Source: an uncultured Acidobacteriota bacterium (lineage in GTDB: Bacteria > Acidobacteriota > Terriglobia > Terriglobales > Acidobacteriaceae). From it: DNA of 41,723 bases. The notes beneath the pieces were generated by a model. The model was given only the letters and a program-made list of their open reading frames with translations. It was not told where the DNA came from and made no database searches. The position numbers and the translations under genes were made by a program. This document shows positions 7,292 through 15,912 of this stretch, piece after piece. The DNA is taken from the NCBI GenBank assembly GCA_903832295.1, contig CAILAZ010000196.1:1-41723 (forward strand). The letters run 5' to 3'. How positions within the stretch are numbered: position 1 is the first letter of the stretch; each line of letters begins with the position of its first letter.

Positions 7292-8593
7292 TTAGCGGGC
7301 TTCGGCGGCTTGCAATTCCAATCCCGCGCGCTCTCCATTGATGAGGATGATCCCGGAGTTCAGCAGTTGCTGGCCGGTGCAATCATATTGCTGGAAGCAG
7401 TTCATGGCAGCAAAAGGGAGTATGAACTCGACGGCGAGGGTGTGCGTGTTTCCCGCGTCTCCCGCGATCTTCACCGTGGTGCTGAAATTGATGCCATCAA
7501 AGCCGGGATCGGCGTCCTTGAAGTAAGCAAGCAGCGGGCGCACCAGGTGAGCGACGTGGCGGTCAAAGGCGAGCGCAGCCAGCTTGTACTGCGAATCTGA
7601 GAGTCCCGCATCAAGCGTCGAGGTGAGCGCCAGTTGGAGATATGCGCCCTGCTTGAAAGTAATAAAAGATGGAGGCGCATAGGAAACGAAGTGTGCGTCA
7701 GCGTTGTGCTCCTGCACCAGCTTCTCGATCGCAGGCTGGTGCCTCTCCTGGAGCGACTTCAGCCCCTCTGGCGAAGAGTCGTGCAGCGTAGCTGTAGCTG
7801 GAGCGTGAGGAATCGGCGCGCGGAGCTCAGGCGGAACGCTGGCGTGGTCCAGCGCAGGCAGCGACGATGTCAGCGAACGCAGCGCGGGCGTCACCGGAAC
7901 CGCGGGGTGAACGCTGGCCAGCATCGCCGCTGGCTTTTCCTCGCGGCGCCCCTCCGGCAGAGCCGGTCTGTCTCCGGCCAGCCAGAGCAGGGCAGGTTCT
8001 CCGCTGCGATAGACTTCGGCATCAAGCATCAGGCTCTGCTGGCTCGTGAGATCCTGAGCGCCCACCACACGGGATGCGAGCTCGCGGGGAATCACAAACA
8101 CCACATTCTCCGGGAATTCGCCGCTCACGCCAATAACTTTGCGGCGCACGTGGTGCGAGAACTCAAAAGCGAATGCATCAATCGCGGGGTCATTCTGCAG
8201 GCCTGGGACCACGGCTCTCAACATCGGGAGAACGAGGTAGATGTAGGTCTGCCTCAACCGGTGGTCGGCATCCACCAGCTGATCAGAATACGAAGCGTAG
8301 TAGTTCCCCGTAATCACCAGGGCGTGCCGGTTCTCGTACATCTCAAAGCGAATGGAACGCTGATCGAGTTGTTTCTGCTCAGGCTCTTCGATGTCCAGCT
8401 TGCGGCTGAAGTAGAAAGCGTAGGGAAACTTGTGTTCCCCGATACTGGCGGCAATGGCCTTGAGCTCAGGCATATGCCGCTGCTGCAGCGAGCGCAGGGC
8501 TGGGTCTTTGATTTCCATCGGCGAGAGAACCTGCGCCGCCGCGCACGATGTCCAGAGCACGGCGGCGGTGAACAGAAGACTACTTGCTCGCAT
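7292..8593 (-). CDS. Exported protein of unknown function with an internal duplication, 433 aa
   Basis: I chose the ATG at 8593, which has GAGGGTGT just upstream and overlaps the previous gene by 14 bases; an earlier in-frame start lies at 8611. Residues 1-20 form a signal peptide (MRASSLLFTAAVLWTSCAAA). Two similar halves follow: LRSLQQRHMPEL at residue 33 and LKSLQERHQPAI at residue 278, each followed by a beta-rich domain with an LPMLRAVVPGLQNDPAIDAF- or VRPLLAYFKDADPGFDGINF-like segment. They are joined by a proline-rich linker (about 225-275). No haem or metal motif. It is the last gene of the bc-like operon, so it is probably a periplasmic accessory or structural subunit; I do not recognise the family. 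Confidence 0.85.
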   Translation of the reverse strand: MRASSLLFTAAVLWTSCAAAQVLSPMEIKDPALRSLQQRHMPELKAIAASIGEHKFPYAFYFSRKLDIEEPEQKQLDQRSIRFEMYENRHALVITGNYYASYSDQLVDADHRLRQTYIYLVLPMLRAVVPGLQNDPAIDAFAFEFSHHVRRKVIGVSGEFPENVVFVIPRELASRVVGAQDLTSQQSLMLDAEVYRSGEPALLWLAGDRPALPEGRREEKPAAMLASVHPAVPVTPALRSLTSSLPALDHASVPPELRAPIPHAPATATLHDSSPEGLKSLQERHQPAIEKLVQEHNADAHFVSYAPPSFITFKQGAYLQLALTSTLDAGLSDSQYKLAALAFDRHVAHLVRPLLAYFKDADPGFDGINFSTTVKIAGDAGNTHTLAVEFILPFAAMNCFQQYDCTGQQLLNSGIILINGERAGLELQAAEAR

Positions 8594-9302
8594 ACACCCT
8601 CGTCGTGTCACTGTACGGAGGATCGGAGATCGCGCGAATGTAACTGGTGAGTGCCTGGATCTCCGACGGAGAAAGAGTGAAACCGAACGGCGGCATCGAA
8701 GAGGCTTTGTTCAACGCGGGGCCGCCATGGCCGATAATCGCAGTCAGGTCAGCGTCGCTGAACTTGTTGTAGGTGTCGCCTTCGGTGAAGGCGTGGGGCT
8801 TGGGATCGAGGTTGTCCATGTTGGAGACGCGCTCGGGAGTGGACTCGGGATCGTGGCAGCGGACGCAGTACTGGTTGCTGAGTTGGCGTCCGAGAAGCTG
8901 TTCGTAGCCTAGTGCGACCTGCTCGACCTTTAACTGGACCTTGCCATCCGTGGTGGAGGCAAGTAGCTGGAAACGTCCGCTGGTTCCGGGAGCCGAGACC
9001 AGCGTAGTGAATTGGCCCGTAGCGTCGGTGGGGCCAGACGCCGGATCAAACTTTACGCCCTGTGCTCCAGACAGAGAGAGAACTGCACCGGGAATGGCCG
9101 TGCCCTGTGCGTCATTCAGCTGCACAACCACCGGCTGGTCAAGCAGCGCGCCGATGCGGGTTACCTGCTTGCCGCCGCTGACCTCAGTGAGCACTGCCCC
9201 GGACGGAACGGCCGCAGCTCCGCTGGCAGGAGCATCCACCGCCCGTTTCGCACAGGCCGACATTCCGAGAAGCAGAACAAGGAGAATTGCGCGTTCTTTC
9301 AT
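8580..9302 (-). CDS. Cytochrome c lipoprotein with an Ig-like N-terminal domain
   Basis: 240 residues. The signal ends in GMSAC, with Cys17 as the probable lipidation site. Residues about 35-130 have a Big_1/Ig-like beta pattern (QPVVVQLNDAQGTAIPGAVL, DATGQFTTLVSAPG). A single-haem cytochrome c domain follows: CVRCH at residues 146-150 and a likely distal Met in SMPPFGF. The protein should be anchored in a membrane facing the periplasm and carry one electron. It starts 2 bases after the stop of the octahaem gene, so it likely accepts electrons from, or belongs to, the same complex. The Ig-like part may position the haem. Confidence 0.9.
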   Translation of the reverse strand: MKERAILLVLLLGMSACAKRAVDAPASGAAAVPSGAVLTEVSGGKQVTRIGALLDQPVVVQLNDAQGTAIPGAVLSLSGAQGVKFDPASGPTDATGQFTTLVSAPGTSGRFQLLASTTDGKVQLKVEQVALGYEQLLGRQLSNQYCVRCHDPESTPERVSNMDNLDPKPHAFTEGDTYNKFSDADLTAIIGHGGPALNKASSMPPFGFTLSPSEIQALTSYIRAISDPPYSDTTRVYASK

Positions 9303-9304
9303 TT

Positions 9305-11347
9305 CTAGTTTCCTCCCTGCTTGGCACGCAATTTCAACGTCATCAGATATGCGGTAAGCGCCTTTGCATCGGCGTCATCCATGTGCTGGTTGGGCTCGAT
9401 GGTGCCGGGGCGCAGTGCCTGCGGATTTCTCAGCCACTGATAGGTCCACGCGGGAGTCAGGCGCAGTCCAGCCTGTGAGAGCACTGGGCCTATGTAGCCC
9501 TTATCCTTTTGCGCGTCAATCATGTGACAGGACTGGCAACTGTACTTGGAATAATAGAGTTGCTTGCCCTGCTCGGCGAGTTGCGGCGTCAAACTCGATG
9601 GTGCAATCTCGTCGCGATCAAAAGCCGGGTTCTGATACACCGTGAGGATGTAGTCGGTCAGAGTGTTGATCTCAGCTCCGGTGAGGTTGAACTTCGGCAT
9701 GCGGCGAATCAGCGCCGGCCGCAGCGTATTTGGATTCTTGAGGAAATCCACCAGCCACTCGCGCTGAACGCTGCTGCCTTCCCAACTGAGGTCTGGAGCC
9801 ATGGTTCCGCCGCGACCGTTGAATGCATGGCAACTGAAGCAGCGCAAATCGCTGATGAGTTGCCCGGCTTTCCCCGCGGGTTGGTAGTGCGACTCATGCT
9901 GCGTCGCGATTCTGAGACTTGCTGGAAGCGCGTTGGCGCGGCTGGTCAGGGAGAGCAGCGCGGTGGCAAGCGCATCCACTTGCGGCGTGGTCAGCGCAAA
10001 CTTCGGCATCTTGAGTCCGGCGCCAAAAGCGCGCGGCTTGGAGATCTTCGAAGTCAGATAGTTGGGCAGCGTATGCTCAACCCCTGCCGGGAAGGCGAGT
10101 TGCGCGAAAGGCTTGCTCCCGATGCGGCTCAGGTCGGGCGCGAAGTTCTCTGGCTTCTTCACCCCATTGATCTGGTGGCATGACGCGCAACCATACTCGA
10201 GCACCAGCGCGCGTCCATGCTCTGCCTGCTTCTGGGTGGCGGGCTCAAGGTGGACGTTTGCCAGAAGATCGCTGTCTGTCTTGGATTGCAGGTAATTGGA
10301 GATCAAGCCAACCTGCTTGTCATCCAGGCGGAAGTGAGGCATCCGTGTTTCCGGATCGTAGGTCGCAGGATCGCGAATCCAGCTCTCGAGCCACTCCGGC
10401 TTCAGCTTGCTCCCCACCCGCGTCAGTTCCGGGCCGAAGTCGCCTCCAACCAGGTTTCCGGCTGCATTCTGCGTGGCGTGGCAGGATGCGCAGAAGGACT
10501 GACCATAGAGGCTGGCACCCTGCTGAACCGTATTGGGGTCAGACGATGCAGCCTTCACCGTGCGGGCAGGGTACGGTCCCTTGGTGCTCTGCGCCACCAG
10601 GAATGCTGAGATATCCCGGGCATCGTCGTCAGAGAATCCGAAGTTCGGCATCGTGGAAGAAGCCGCGTAAGCCTGCGGGTTCTTCACCCACGCAAAAATC
10701 CATTCGCGCGTAGTCTTATCCGCGATGTGGTTGAGTTCGGGGGGATCGTCGGTGGGAACAACAACGCTCCCGTCCGCGAGCTTGATATTGTGGCAGCGCG
10801 CGCACCCTTCGCTGGCCAGAAGACGGCGGCCTTCGTTGAGCGTGGGTGTGCCCCGAAGCGGCGACAGGTGGCATTGCCCGCAGGAGGCCTCAATGTAGTT
10901 TGCAGGAAGCAGCGGCTCTTCCCAGGAATCCGTGCTGTGGTGGGCCTCGCGCTCGGTCGTTGCGGTGCCTTGTCCTCGATGGCAGATCACGCACCCGAAC
11001 TGTGTCAGCGAGTGCGGAATCGGAGGATGCTTGGCGAACGGCTGCTGGGTAACGTTGCTGAGGCTGGCTTCCTTCAATCCAAGGTGGCAGGTGGTGCAGC
11101 GGTCCACAACACCGAGTTCAGGATGCCAGATCTGTTGCAATCCGGGCTCAACGTGGCGCTCAAGAGTGACCGCATCGGCGCGCGTGCGGATGAGTTTCAC
11201 ATAGTTCTTCTGCGCATGTCGCCACTCGCTGAAAAAGTCCTTTGCCGGTGCGATTGCAAGCGAGAGAAGCAGAATGACGCTCATGGAGCCGAAGGCCCGC
11301 GAGCTGTTGCCGAAGAATTTGTTCCAGAGACTACGGAGTCCGTTCAC
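9305..11347 (-). CDS. Membrane-anchored octahaem cytochrome c
   Basis: 680 residues. One N-terminal hydrophobic segment (about 20-34) anchors the protein; no clear cleavage site follows. Eight CxxCH haem motifs are at residues 84, 119, 156, 182, 286, 387, 503 and 604. The first four are close together, as in small multihaem proteins; the last four each begin a class-I-like domain with a downstream methionine (for example MPNFGF, MPHFRL, MPKFAL, MPKFNL). It follows the cytochrome b C-terminal gene by one base, which places it as the cytochrome c subunit of the quinol-oxidising complex. Such a long haem chain could bridge to distant acceptors. Not a recognised hao or nrf enzyme; no catalytic motif of those is seen. 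Confidence 0.95.
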   Translation of the reverse strand: MNGLRSLWNKFFGNSSRAFGSMSVILLLSLAIAPAKDFFSEWRHAQKNYVKLIRTRADAVTLERHVEPGLQQIWHPELGVVDRCTTCHLGLKEASLSNVTQQPFAKHPPIPHSLTQFGCVICHRGQGTATTEREAHHSTDSWEEPLLPANYIEASCGQCHLSPLRGTPTLNEGRRLLASEGCARCHNIKLADGSVVVPTDDPPELNHIADKTTREWIFAWVKNPQAYAASSTMPNFGFSDDDARDISAFLVAQSTKGPYPARTVKAASSDPNTVQQGASLYGQSFCASCHATQNAAGNLVGGDFGPELTRVGSKLKPEWLESWIRDPATYDPETRMPHFRLDDKQVGLISNYLQSKTDSDLLANVHLEPATQKQAEHGRALVLEYGCASCHQINGVKKPENFAPDLSRIGSKPFAQLAFPAGVEHTLPNYLTSKISKPRAFGAGLKMPKFALTTPQVDALATALLSLTSRANALPASLRIATQHESHYQPAGKAGQLISDLRCFSCHAFNGRGGTMAPDLSWEGSSVQREWLVDFLKNPNTLRPALIRRMPKFNLTGAEINTLTDYILTVYQNPAFDRDEIAPSSLTPQLAEQGKQLYYSKYSCQSCHMIDAQKDKGYIGPVLSQAGLRLTPAWTYQWLRNPQALRPGTIEPNQHMDDADAKALTAYLMTLKLRAKQGGN

Positions 11348-11348
11348 G

Positions 11349-12053
11349 TTAGCCCCTCCAAGGCAAAACCCACGACCATCCTGGGCCGCGGAAGAAAGTG
11401 CCTACGCCGGTGAGAACCATCAATTCCATGAGAAACCAGGTCATGATCCAGAAAGACAGCGGCTTTGAAGCCAGCCAGCTCCGGAACCCCTTGGGGGCAT
11501 CTGCTGGAGTGCGCTGCGCCACAAAGAGCAATGCCGCAATCAGCAGCGTGGCAGGTACCGCGACATACACGTCGAAGGCGATCAGAAAGACGAGCAGTGC
11601 TGGAATTACGCTCCAGCAGATTGCCAGCCTCCGGCGGCGGTCTTTGCTGAAAATCCCATCCGCCTCGATATTGATGTTGAAGTAAGGAATGACCACCAGC
11701 GCGGTGACCACCAGTCCCGGAACAAGAACTCCCGCAACCACCGGAGGGAAGTAGTGCAACAACTCCTGGAGTCCAAGGAAGTACCAGGGCGCTTTTGCCG
11801 GATTCGGCGTGTGCATCGGATCCGCGAGTTGTTCGAGCGGCGCGTTCCAGAGCAGTGCAAGCCACACAAGAAAGACCACGAGCACTTGAACCGCGACTGC
11901 AGCGCGGATCAGGGTCTCAGGAAACGTCATAACGTAGTCTTCGTCGCGGAACTTGACTGCCGGCGAGGTGCGCCGGGTAACAAAGGCCACGCGTACCGGC
12001 GTCTTGCGGAAATCGGATTCCATGCTGGCGCTAAAGTCCTTGGGGTCGCTCAT
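11349..12053 (-). CDS. Cytochrome b C-terminal subunit (subunit IV-like)
   Basis: 234 residues, starting [15 protein letters not shown] at the ATG at 12053, which overlaps the preceding stop (ATGA). The frame is open much further upstream, but that part runs through the cytochrome b N-terminal gene. About four membrane helices are visible (roughly 47-70, 104-125, 146-170, 200-222). The quinol-oxidation motif, PEWY in mitochondria and chloroplasts, reads APWY at 88-91 in [20 protein letters not shown]. Together with the N-terminal subunit it makes the split cytochrome b of a b6f-like complex that oxidises quinol in the inner membrane. Confidence 0.95.
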   Translation of the reverse strand: MSDPKDFSASMESDFRKTPVRVAFVTRRTSPAVKFRDEDYVMTFPETLIRAAVAVQVLVVFLVWLALLWNAPLEQLADPMHTPNPAKAPWYFLGLQELLHYFPPVVAGVLVPGLVVTALVVIPYFNINIEADGIFSKDRRRRLAICWSVIPALLVFLIAFDVYVAVPATLLIAALLFVAQRTPADAPKGFRSWLASKPLSFWIMTWFLMELMVLTGVGTFFRGPGWSWVLPWRG

Positions 12054-12805
12054 TTCGTTCCCTCCTTCGCCGGCTTGTCCGGGGCATACAGTCCGCCATC
12101 CTTGCGAATGCGCCAGAAATGAATGGCCATCAGGAAAATTGCGGTCAGCGGCAGAACCATGCAGTGGAGTACGTAAAAACGCAGCAGCGCATTCGCATTG
12201 ACGGAGTTGCCGCCGAGCATCATGAAGCGGATCTTCTGCCCGAGCAGCGGCACGGCCGATGCAATGTTGCTGCCTACCGTGACCGCCCAATAGGCGAGTT
12301 GATCCCACGGCAGCAGATACCCGGTGTAGCTGAGAAGGAGAGTAATAAGCAGCAGCACCACGCCAATTACCCAGTTGAACTCGCGAGGCGGGCGATACGC
12401 GCCCCGGTAAAACACCTTGAACATATGGGCGAAGACGAGAAAGACCATGGCGTGCGCCGACCAGCGGTGCAGGTTGCGCAGAAACACGCCGGAGGAGACA
12501 ACAAACTGCAGGTCTTTCATGTCCGCATAGGCCTGCGGCACCGACGGATGATAGTAGAGCATCAGCAGAATTCCGGTGATCACCAGTACAAGAAAGGTCC
12601 CAAAGGTGAGAGCACCCAGATACCACGTAGCGCTGAACTCCAGCATGCGGCGGCGTGATTTTACGGCGAACAGGTGGAGGAAGACATTGCTCTGCACGGC
12701 CTGCGCGCGATGGAGATTGCTGTCTCCGCTTCCGCTGCGGAAAACGGAGCGCCAGATGCGGTGCTGGTGCAGTTCGTCGATATAGTGCTGAATGTTGTTG
12801 GCCAT
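12050..12805 (-). CDS. Cytochrome b N-terminal subunit (b6-like)
   Basis: 251 residues, four membrane helices (about 60-85, 113-132, 144-166, 212-232). Four haem-ligand histidines are His113 and His127 in helix B ([17 protein letters not shown]) and His214 and His229 in helix D. The 15-residue gap between the second pair is the b6f type rather than the 14 of bc1. The N-terminal extension (1-55) is soluble and longer than in cyanobacterial PetB. Gene order Rieske, cyt b-N, cyt b-C, cytochrome c is that of many bacterial bc complexes. It starts 2 bases after the Rieske stop. Confidence 0.96.
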   Translation of the reverse strand: MANNIQHYIDELHQHRIWRSVFRSGSGDSNLHRAQAVQSNVFLHLFAVKSRRRMLEFSATWYLGALTFGTFLVLVITGILLMLYYHPSVPQAYADMKDLQFVVSSGVFLRNLHRWSAHAMVFLVFAHMFKVFYRGAYRPPREFNWVIGVVLLLITLLLSYTGYLLPWDQLAYWAVTVGSNIASAVPLLGQKIRFMMLGGNSVNANALLRFYVLHCMVLPLTAIFLMAIHFWRIRKDGGLYAPDKPAKEGTK

Positions 12806-12807
12806 GT

Positions 12808-13299
12808 TTATACCCGTACCAGTTGTTTGGTGGCGATCGAGTTCGAACGGTCCACCATGAGTTCGCCATCATCGTTGAGCCACATGCGCAGCCACGGAAG
12901 CGGCTTGGGAGCCGGGCCGGCGATCTTGACGCCATCGCGGTTGAACTTGCTTCCATGGCAGGGGCAGGCAATGATGCCGAGCTCCTGCTTGAACGCCGTG
13001 AGGCAGCCGAGATGCGTGCACGTAGCCGAGAGCGCGAAATACCCTTCCGGGTCCCGGACAACATAGATCGCCGTCTCGGGATCGAGAGTCACCGAATCCG
13101 GCGGATAGCGATCGGGCTTGCCGGCATTCACCACCGGGGATGGCTCGTAAAGCACGTTGGGAGAGAGAAACTGGTAGGCGAATACACCGGTGCCGGCGGC
13201 TGCGACTGCGATGGACGTCATGCCGACCTTGACGAAGAACCGCCTGCGGCTCAGTTCTCCCGAGTCCGGAGTGGTCGGCGCTTTGATTTCGTCAGACAT
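12808..13299 (-). CDS. Rieske [2Fe-2S] protein
   Basis: 163 residues from the ATG at 13299, which has AGAGGAGA about 6 bases upstream; the frame continues to a TTG at 13317 overlapping the previous gene. A twin-arginine-type leader ([20 protein letters not shown], about 17-36) doubles as the membrane anchor. Cluster ligands are Cys94 and His96 in CTHLGC, and Cys112 and His115 in CPCHGSKF; Cys99 and Cys114 form the usual disulfide. It transfers electrons from quinol to the cytochrome c subunit. It lies between the flavoprotein and cytochrome b genes of the same operon. Confidence 0.97.
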   Translation of the reverse strand: MSDEIKAPTTPDSGELSRRRFFVKVGMTSIAVAAAGTGVFAYQFLSPNVLYEPSPVVNAGKPDRYPPDSVTLDPETAIYVVRDPEGYFALSATCTHLGCLTAFKQELGIIACPCHGSKFNRDGVKIAGPAPKPLPWLRMWLNDDGELMVDRSNSIATKQLVRV

Positions 13300-13313
13300 A
13301 ATCTGGTCTCCTC

Positions 13314-15263
13314 TCAACCGCGTCTTGCTGCGCTGGGGCCGATGGCGCTGACCGGAATCAGTCCGGACAGTTCAGCGGGCACAGCTTCGTAGGCTTCCAT
13401 GGAAATTGTTCCAGCCGGGCAGCGCAGTGCGCAGAGCCCGCACCGAATGCAGCGCGTCTCGTCCTTGATCATGGCCGAGCCGGTGATGCTTCCAAGCTCC
13501 GCAGGTGCAATGTCCGTGAGTTCGACGTCAAACGCCGCAGGATCTTCACTCAGCGTCTGCAGAACATCGGGCTCAAAGGAGATGCGGTCCAGCGATACCA
13601 GTTGAATGCACTGTTCCGGGCAAACATCCACGCAACCGCCGCAGAGAATGCACTCTGATCCGTCAGCCGCGTTGCCTTCAAAGACGGTATTGATCCAGCA
13701 CTTAAGGCAGCGCTGCGCTTCCAGCATGGCGGACTGTTCGTCATAGCCAACTTCGACCTCGGTCACACCGGTGCGGCGATCCAGAGGCAGCATGGGAACA
13801 GGCTGGCGGGCGATATCGATGAAGTTCTCAATCATGCGATGCCGGTCGAGAACTTCCACTTCGATGATGGGATCGCGATGCTTGTGCCCGCGCAGGTACT
13901 CGTCAATTCCGATGGCCGCGCGCTTGCCGTCGGCCACGCTGTCGATGATCAGGCGCGGGCCAAATACGCAATCACCACCGGCGAAGACCCCAGGCTGCGA
14001 GGTCATCAGGCTCTCGCGATTCGCCTGGATCAGTCCGCGAGGCGTAATCTGCACGCCGTCTTCAGGCTTCAGGAAATCGAGATTCGGTGCCTGCCCAATC
14101 GCAAGGATGACCGTGTCACAGTCGAACTGCGTTTCGCTGTTTGCATGGAAAGTCGGATTGAAGCGCCGGTCAGCGTCAAACACAGACTTGGTTTGCAGGC
14201 ATTCAAGTCCGACGACTTTTCCGTTGCTCCCCAGAATGCGTTTCGGCCCATAGCCCGCGCGCATCAGGATACCCTCGGTCTCAGCCTCTTCAATCTCCTC
14301 CAGCGCTGCGGGCATATCGTAGCGCGGCTCAAGGCACACGATATCCACTTCGCGCGCGCCCATGCGCAGGGCAGAGAGTGAGATGTCCACCATCTCGTGG
14401 GTGGCAACCGCGTGGATGTTGTCTGTTGAAACCTCGTCATCCGGACCCTGCTGCTTCAGCACTTCGCGAGCAGCCGAGCGGGCCACGTCCATCGCGACAT
14501 TGCCGCCGCCAATGACGATCACGCGCTTTCCGATGGTGAACTTGTACCCCAGGTTCACGTTGAGCAGAAAATCTATGCCCTTGTGGACGCCGTCCAGATC
14601 AACTCCCGGAATGCTGAGGTCGCGGCTGCGGTGCGCGCCAACCGCCAGCAGCACCGCGTCATAACCCTGCTCGCGCAACTGGCTGACGGTGAAATCGCGC
14701 CCGGCGGCACAGTTGAGTTTGAGTTCAATATCCCCGGTCTCGAGAATCTCGCGAACTTGCGACTCAACCACATCGCGTGGCAGCCGGTACTCGGGAACCC
14801 CGAGATAGAGCATGCCTCCCGCAACAGGCGAAGCTTCAAAGAGCGTCACCCGATAGCCCATCAGGGCGAGGTCGTGTGCCGCCGAGAGTCCCACCGGCCC
14901 TGCGCCGACGATGGCGATTCGGTAGGGAACAGCCTCAATGCCGGAGGGCTTGAGATTCAAGGGACGGCGGGACTCCGGCCCATGGCGTTCGGTGAGAAAA
15001 CGTTTGAGGGCGCGAATCGAAATTGGTTTGTCAATCTCGCCGCGGCGGCATGCCGTCTCGCACGGATGAGCGCAGACTCTCCCGCAGATGCTGGCGAGTG
15101 GATTAGGATCACGTGCGATCCGGTAAGCTTCTTCGAACCGACCTTCGGCAATCAGGCTGACGTACCGCCCTGCGTTGGTGTGCGCAGGGCAGGCCATCAT
15201 GCACGGAAAGTTCGTATGCAGCCAATCGGCATCGACTCTTTTGCTGCGGAACCGATTCAACAT
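13314..15263 (-). CDS. FAD/NAD(P)H oxidoreductase (GltD-like) fused to a two-cluster ferredoxin domain
   Basis: 649 residues from the ATG at 15263 (GGAGA upstream; a GTG at 15272 is an alternative). The N-terminal domain has the GltD/DPD cysteine set: Cys21, 25, 60, 64, 68 and 72 (SICGRVCAHPCETACRRG). FAD is bound at IVGAGPVGLSAAHDL (GAGPVG 120-125), NAD(P)H at VIGGGNVAMDVARSAA (252 onwards), and AGGDCVFGPRLIIDSVADGK is the second FAD motif. The C-terminal part has two 4Fe-4S motifs, CILCGGCVDVCP (538-549) and CIRCGLCALRCP (605-616). It should move electrons between NAD(P)H and iron-sulfur clusters in the cytoplasm. Being 14 bases upstream of the Rieske gene, it is probably a subunit of, or docks to, the bc complex. 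Confidence 0.93.
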   Translation of the reverse strand: MLNRFRSKRVDADWLHTNFPCMMACPAHTNAGRYVSLIAEGRFEEAYRIARDPNPLASICGRVCAHPCETACRRGEIDKPISIRALKRFLTERHGPESRRPLNLKPSGIEAVPYRIAIVGAGPVGLSAAHDLALMGYRVTLFEASPVAGGMLYLGVPEYRLPRDVVESQVREILETGDIELKLNCAAGRDFTVSQLREQGYDAVLLAVGAHRSRDLSIPGVDLDGVHKGIDFLLNVNLGYKFTIGKRVIVIGGGNVAMDVARSAAREVLKQQGPDDEVSTDNIHAVATHEMVDISLSALRMGAREVDIVCLEPRYDMPAALEEIEEAETEGILMRAGYGPKRILGSNGKVVGLECLQTKSVFDADRRFNPTFHANSETQFDCDTVILAIGQAPNLDFLKPEDGVQITPRGLIQANRESLMTSQPGVFAGGDCVFGPRLIIDSVADGKRAAIGIDEYLRGHKHRDPIIEVEVLDRHRMIENFIDIARQPVPMLPLDRRTGVTEVEVGYDEQSAMLEAQRCLKCWINTVFEGNAADGSECILCGGCVDVCPEQCIQLVSLDRISFEPDVLQTLSEDPAAFDVELTDIAPAELGSITGSAMIKDETRCIRCGLCALRCPAGTISMEAYEAVPAELSGLIPVSAIGPSAARRG

Positions 15264-15299
15264 TGCCGGCACTCTCCAATTCCAGGAGAAAGCATGGAT

Positions 15300-15881
15300 C
15301 TACTTCGTGAGGGTGAAATCGACCGTTGCTTCGCCAGTCACCGATACAGGCTTGGACTGGTTCTTGGCGCCTTCATGCCAGGCCGTCACGGTGTACTTGC
15401 CATCGGGAACCCCGGAGATCGTGAAGTTTCCGGAAGCGTCCGTCTCCGCAAAGTACGGAGTTGGTGTGACGACGATGTAGGCCGCCATTTCCGGGTGCAC
15501 GTTGCACAGCAGCGGAGCAACGCCTGCCTGCTCAAACTTGAAAGGTTTCTTCTCGCCGCGTGGCCATGTTCCCAGGTTGTGGCCAAGCTTCTTGTTTCCT
15601 GAGATCGAGGTCCAGAAGACGTTGTGGGCAACATTGTCGCTATTTAGAAACTCCACCGTGGTTCCCACCGGAGTGGCTAGGATGTGGGGATGAAACATCA
15701 GGCCCTTCTGGTCGATGACCGGATGCTTCTCAGGAGCAGGAAATGTCTTACCGGGAATCGCTTCAACCCATACCACTGAGGCACCCGAGACACCGCTGAC
15801 TTTCCCTTTGATATCTCCGGCAAACGTCGCCACTGACAGCGCCAGCACTAGAACAGACAATACGAGTGTGTTGCGTTTCAT
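15300..15881 (-). CDS. Periplasmic blue-copper (plastocyanin-like) protein
   Basis: 193 residues from the ATG at 15881 (AAAGGGAGATCC upstream). Signal peptide MKRNTLVLSVLVLALSVATFAG. The cupredoxin core has the type-1 copper ligands His86 (NVAHNVFW), Cys126, His129 and Met132 (LLCNVHPEM). The last 45 residues (DASGNFTISGVPDGKYTVTA) form a carboxypeptidase-regulatory-like or DUF2012-type beta domain. It is probably a soluble one-electron carrier in the periplasm, serving the bc complex. It lies 36 bases upstream of the flavoprotein gene and 31 bases after the barrel gene. Confidence 0.9.
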   Translation of the reverse strand: MKRNTLVLSVLVLALSVATFAGDIKGKVSGVSGASVVWVEAIPGKTFPAPEKHPVIDQKGLMFHPHILATPVGTTVEFLNSDNVAHNVFWTSISGNKKLGHNLGTWPRGEKKPFKFEQAGVAPLLCNVHPEMAAYIVVTPTPYFAETDASGNFTISGVPDGKYTVTAWHEGAKNQSKPVSVTGEATVDFTLTK

Positions 15882-15912
15882 GGATCTCCCTTTCGCGGCG
15901 TGAATCGTTGAT

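Noticed and set aside
7634..8650. A 338-codon open frame on the plus strand opposite the duplicated exported protein gene
   Set aside because: The opposite strand encodes a protein with signal peptide, internal repeat and operon overlap. The plus-strand frame is rich in Arg, His and Cys, as expected of an antisense shadow in high-GC DNA.
11349..13064. A 571-codon version of the cytochrome b C-terminal gene
   Set aside because: The extra 337 residues run through the cytochrome b N-terminal gene in another frame and make no membrane helices or motifs. The ATG at 12053 overlaps the upstream stop and fits the family.
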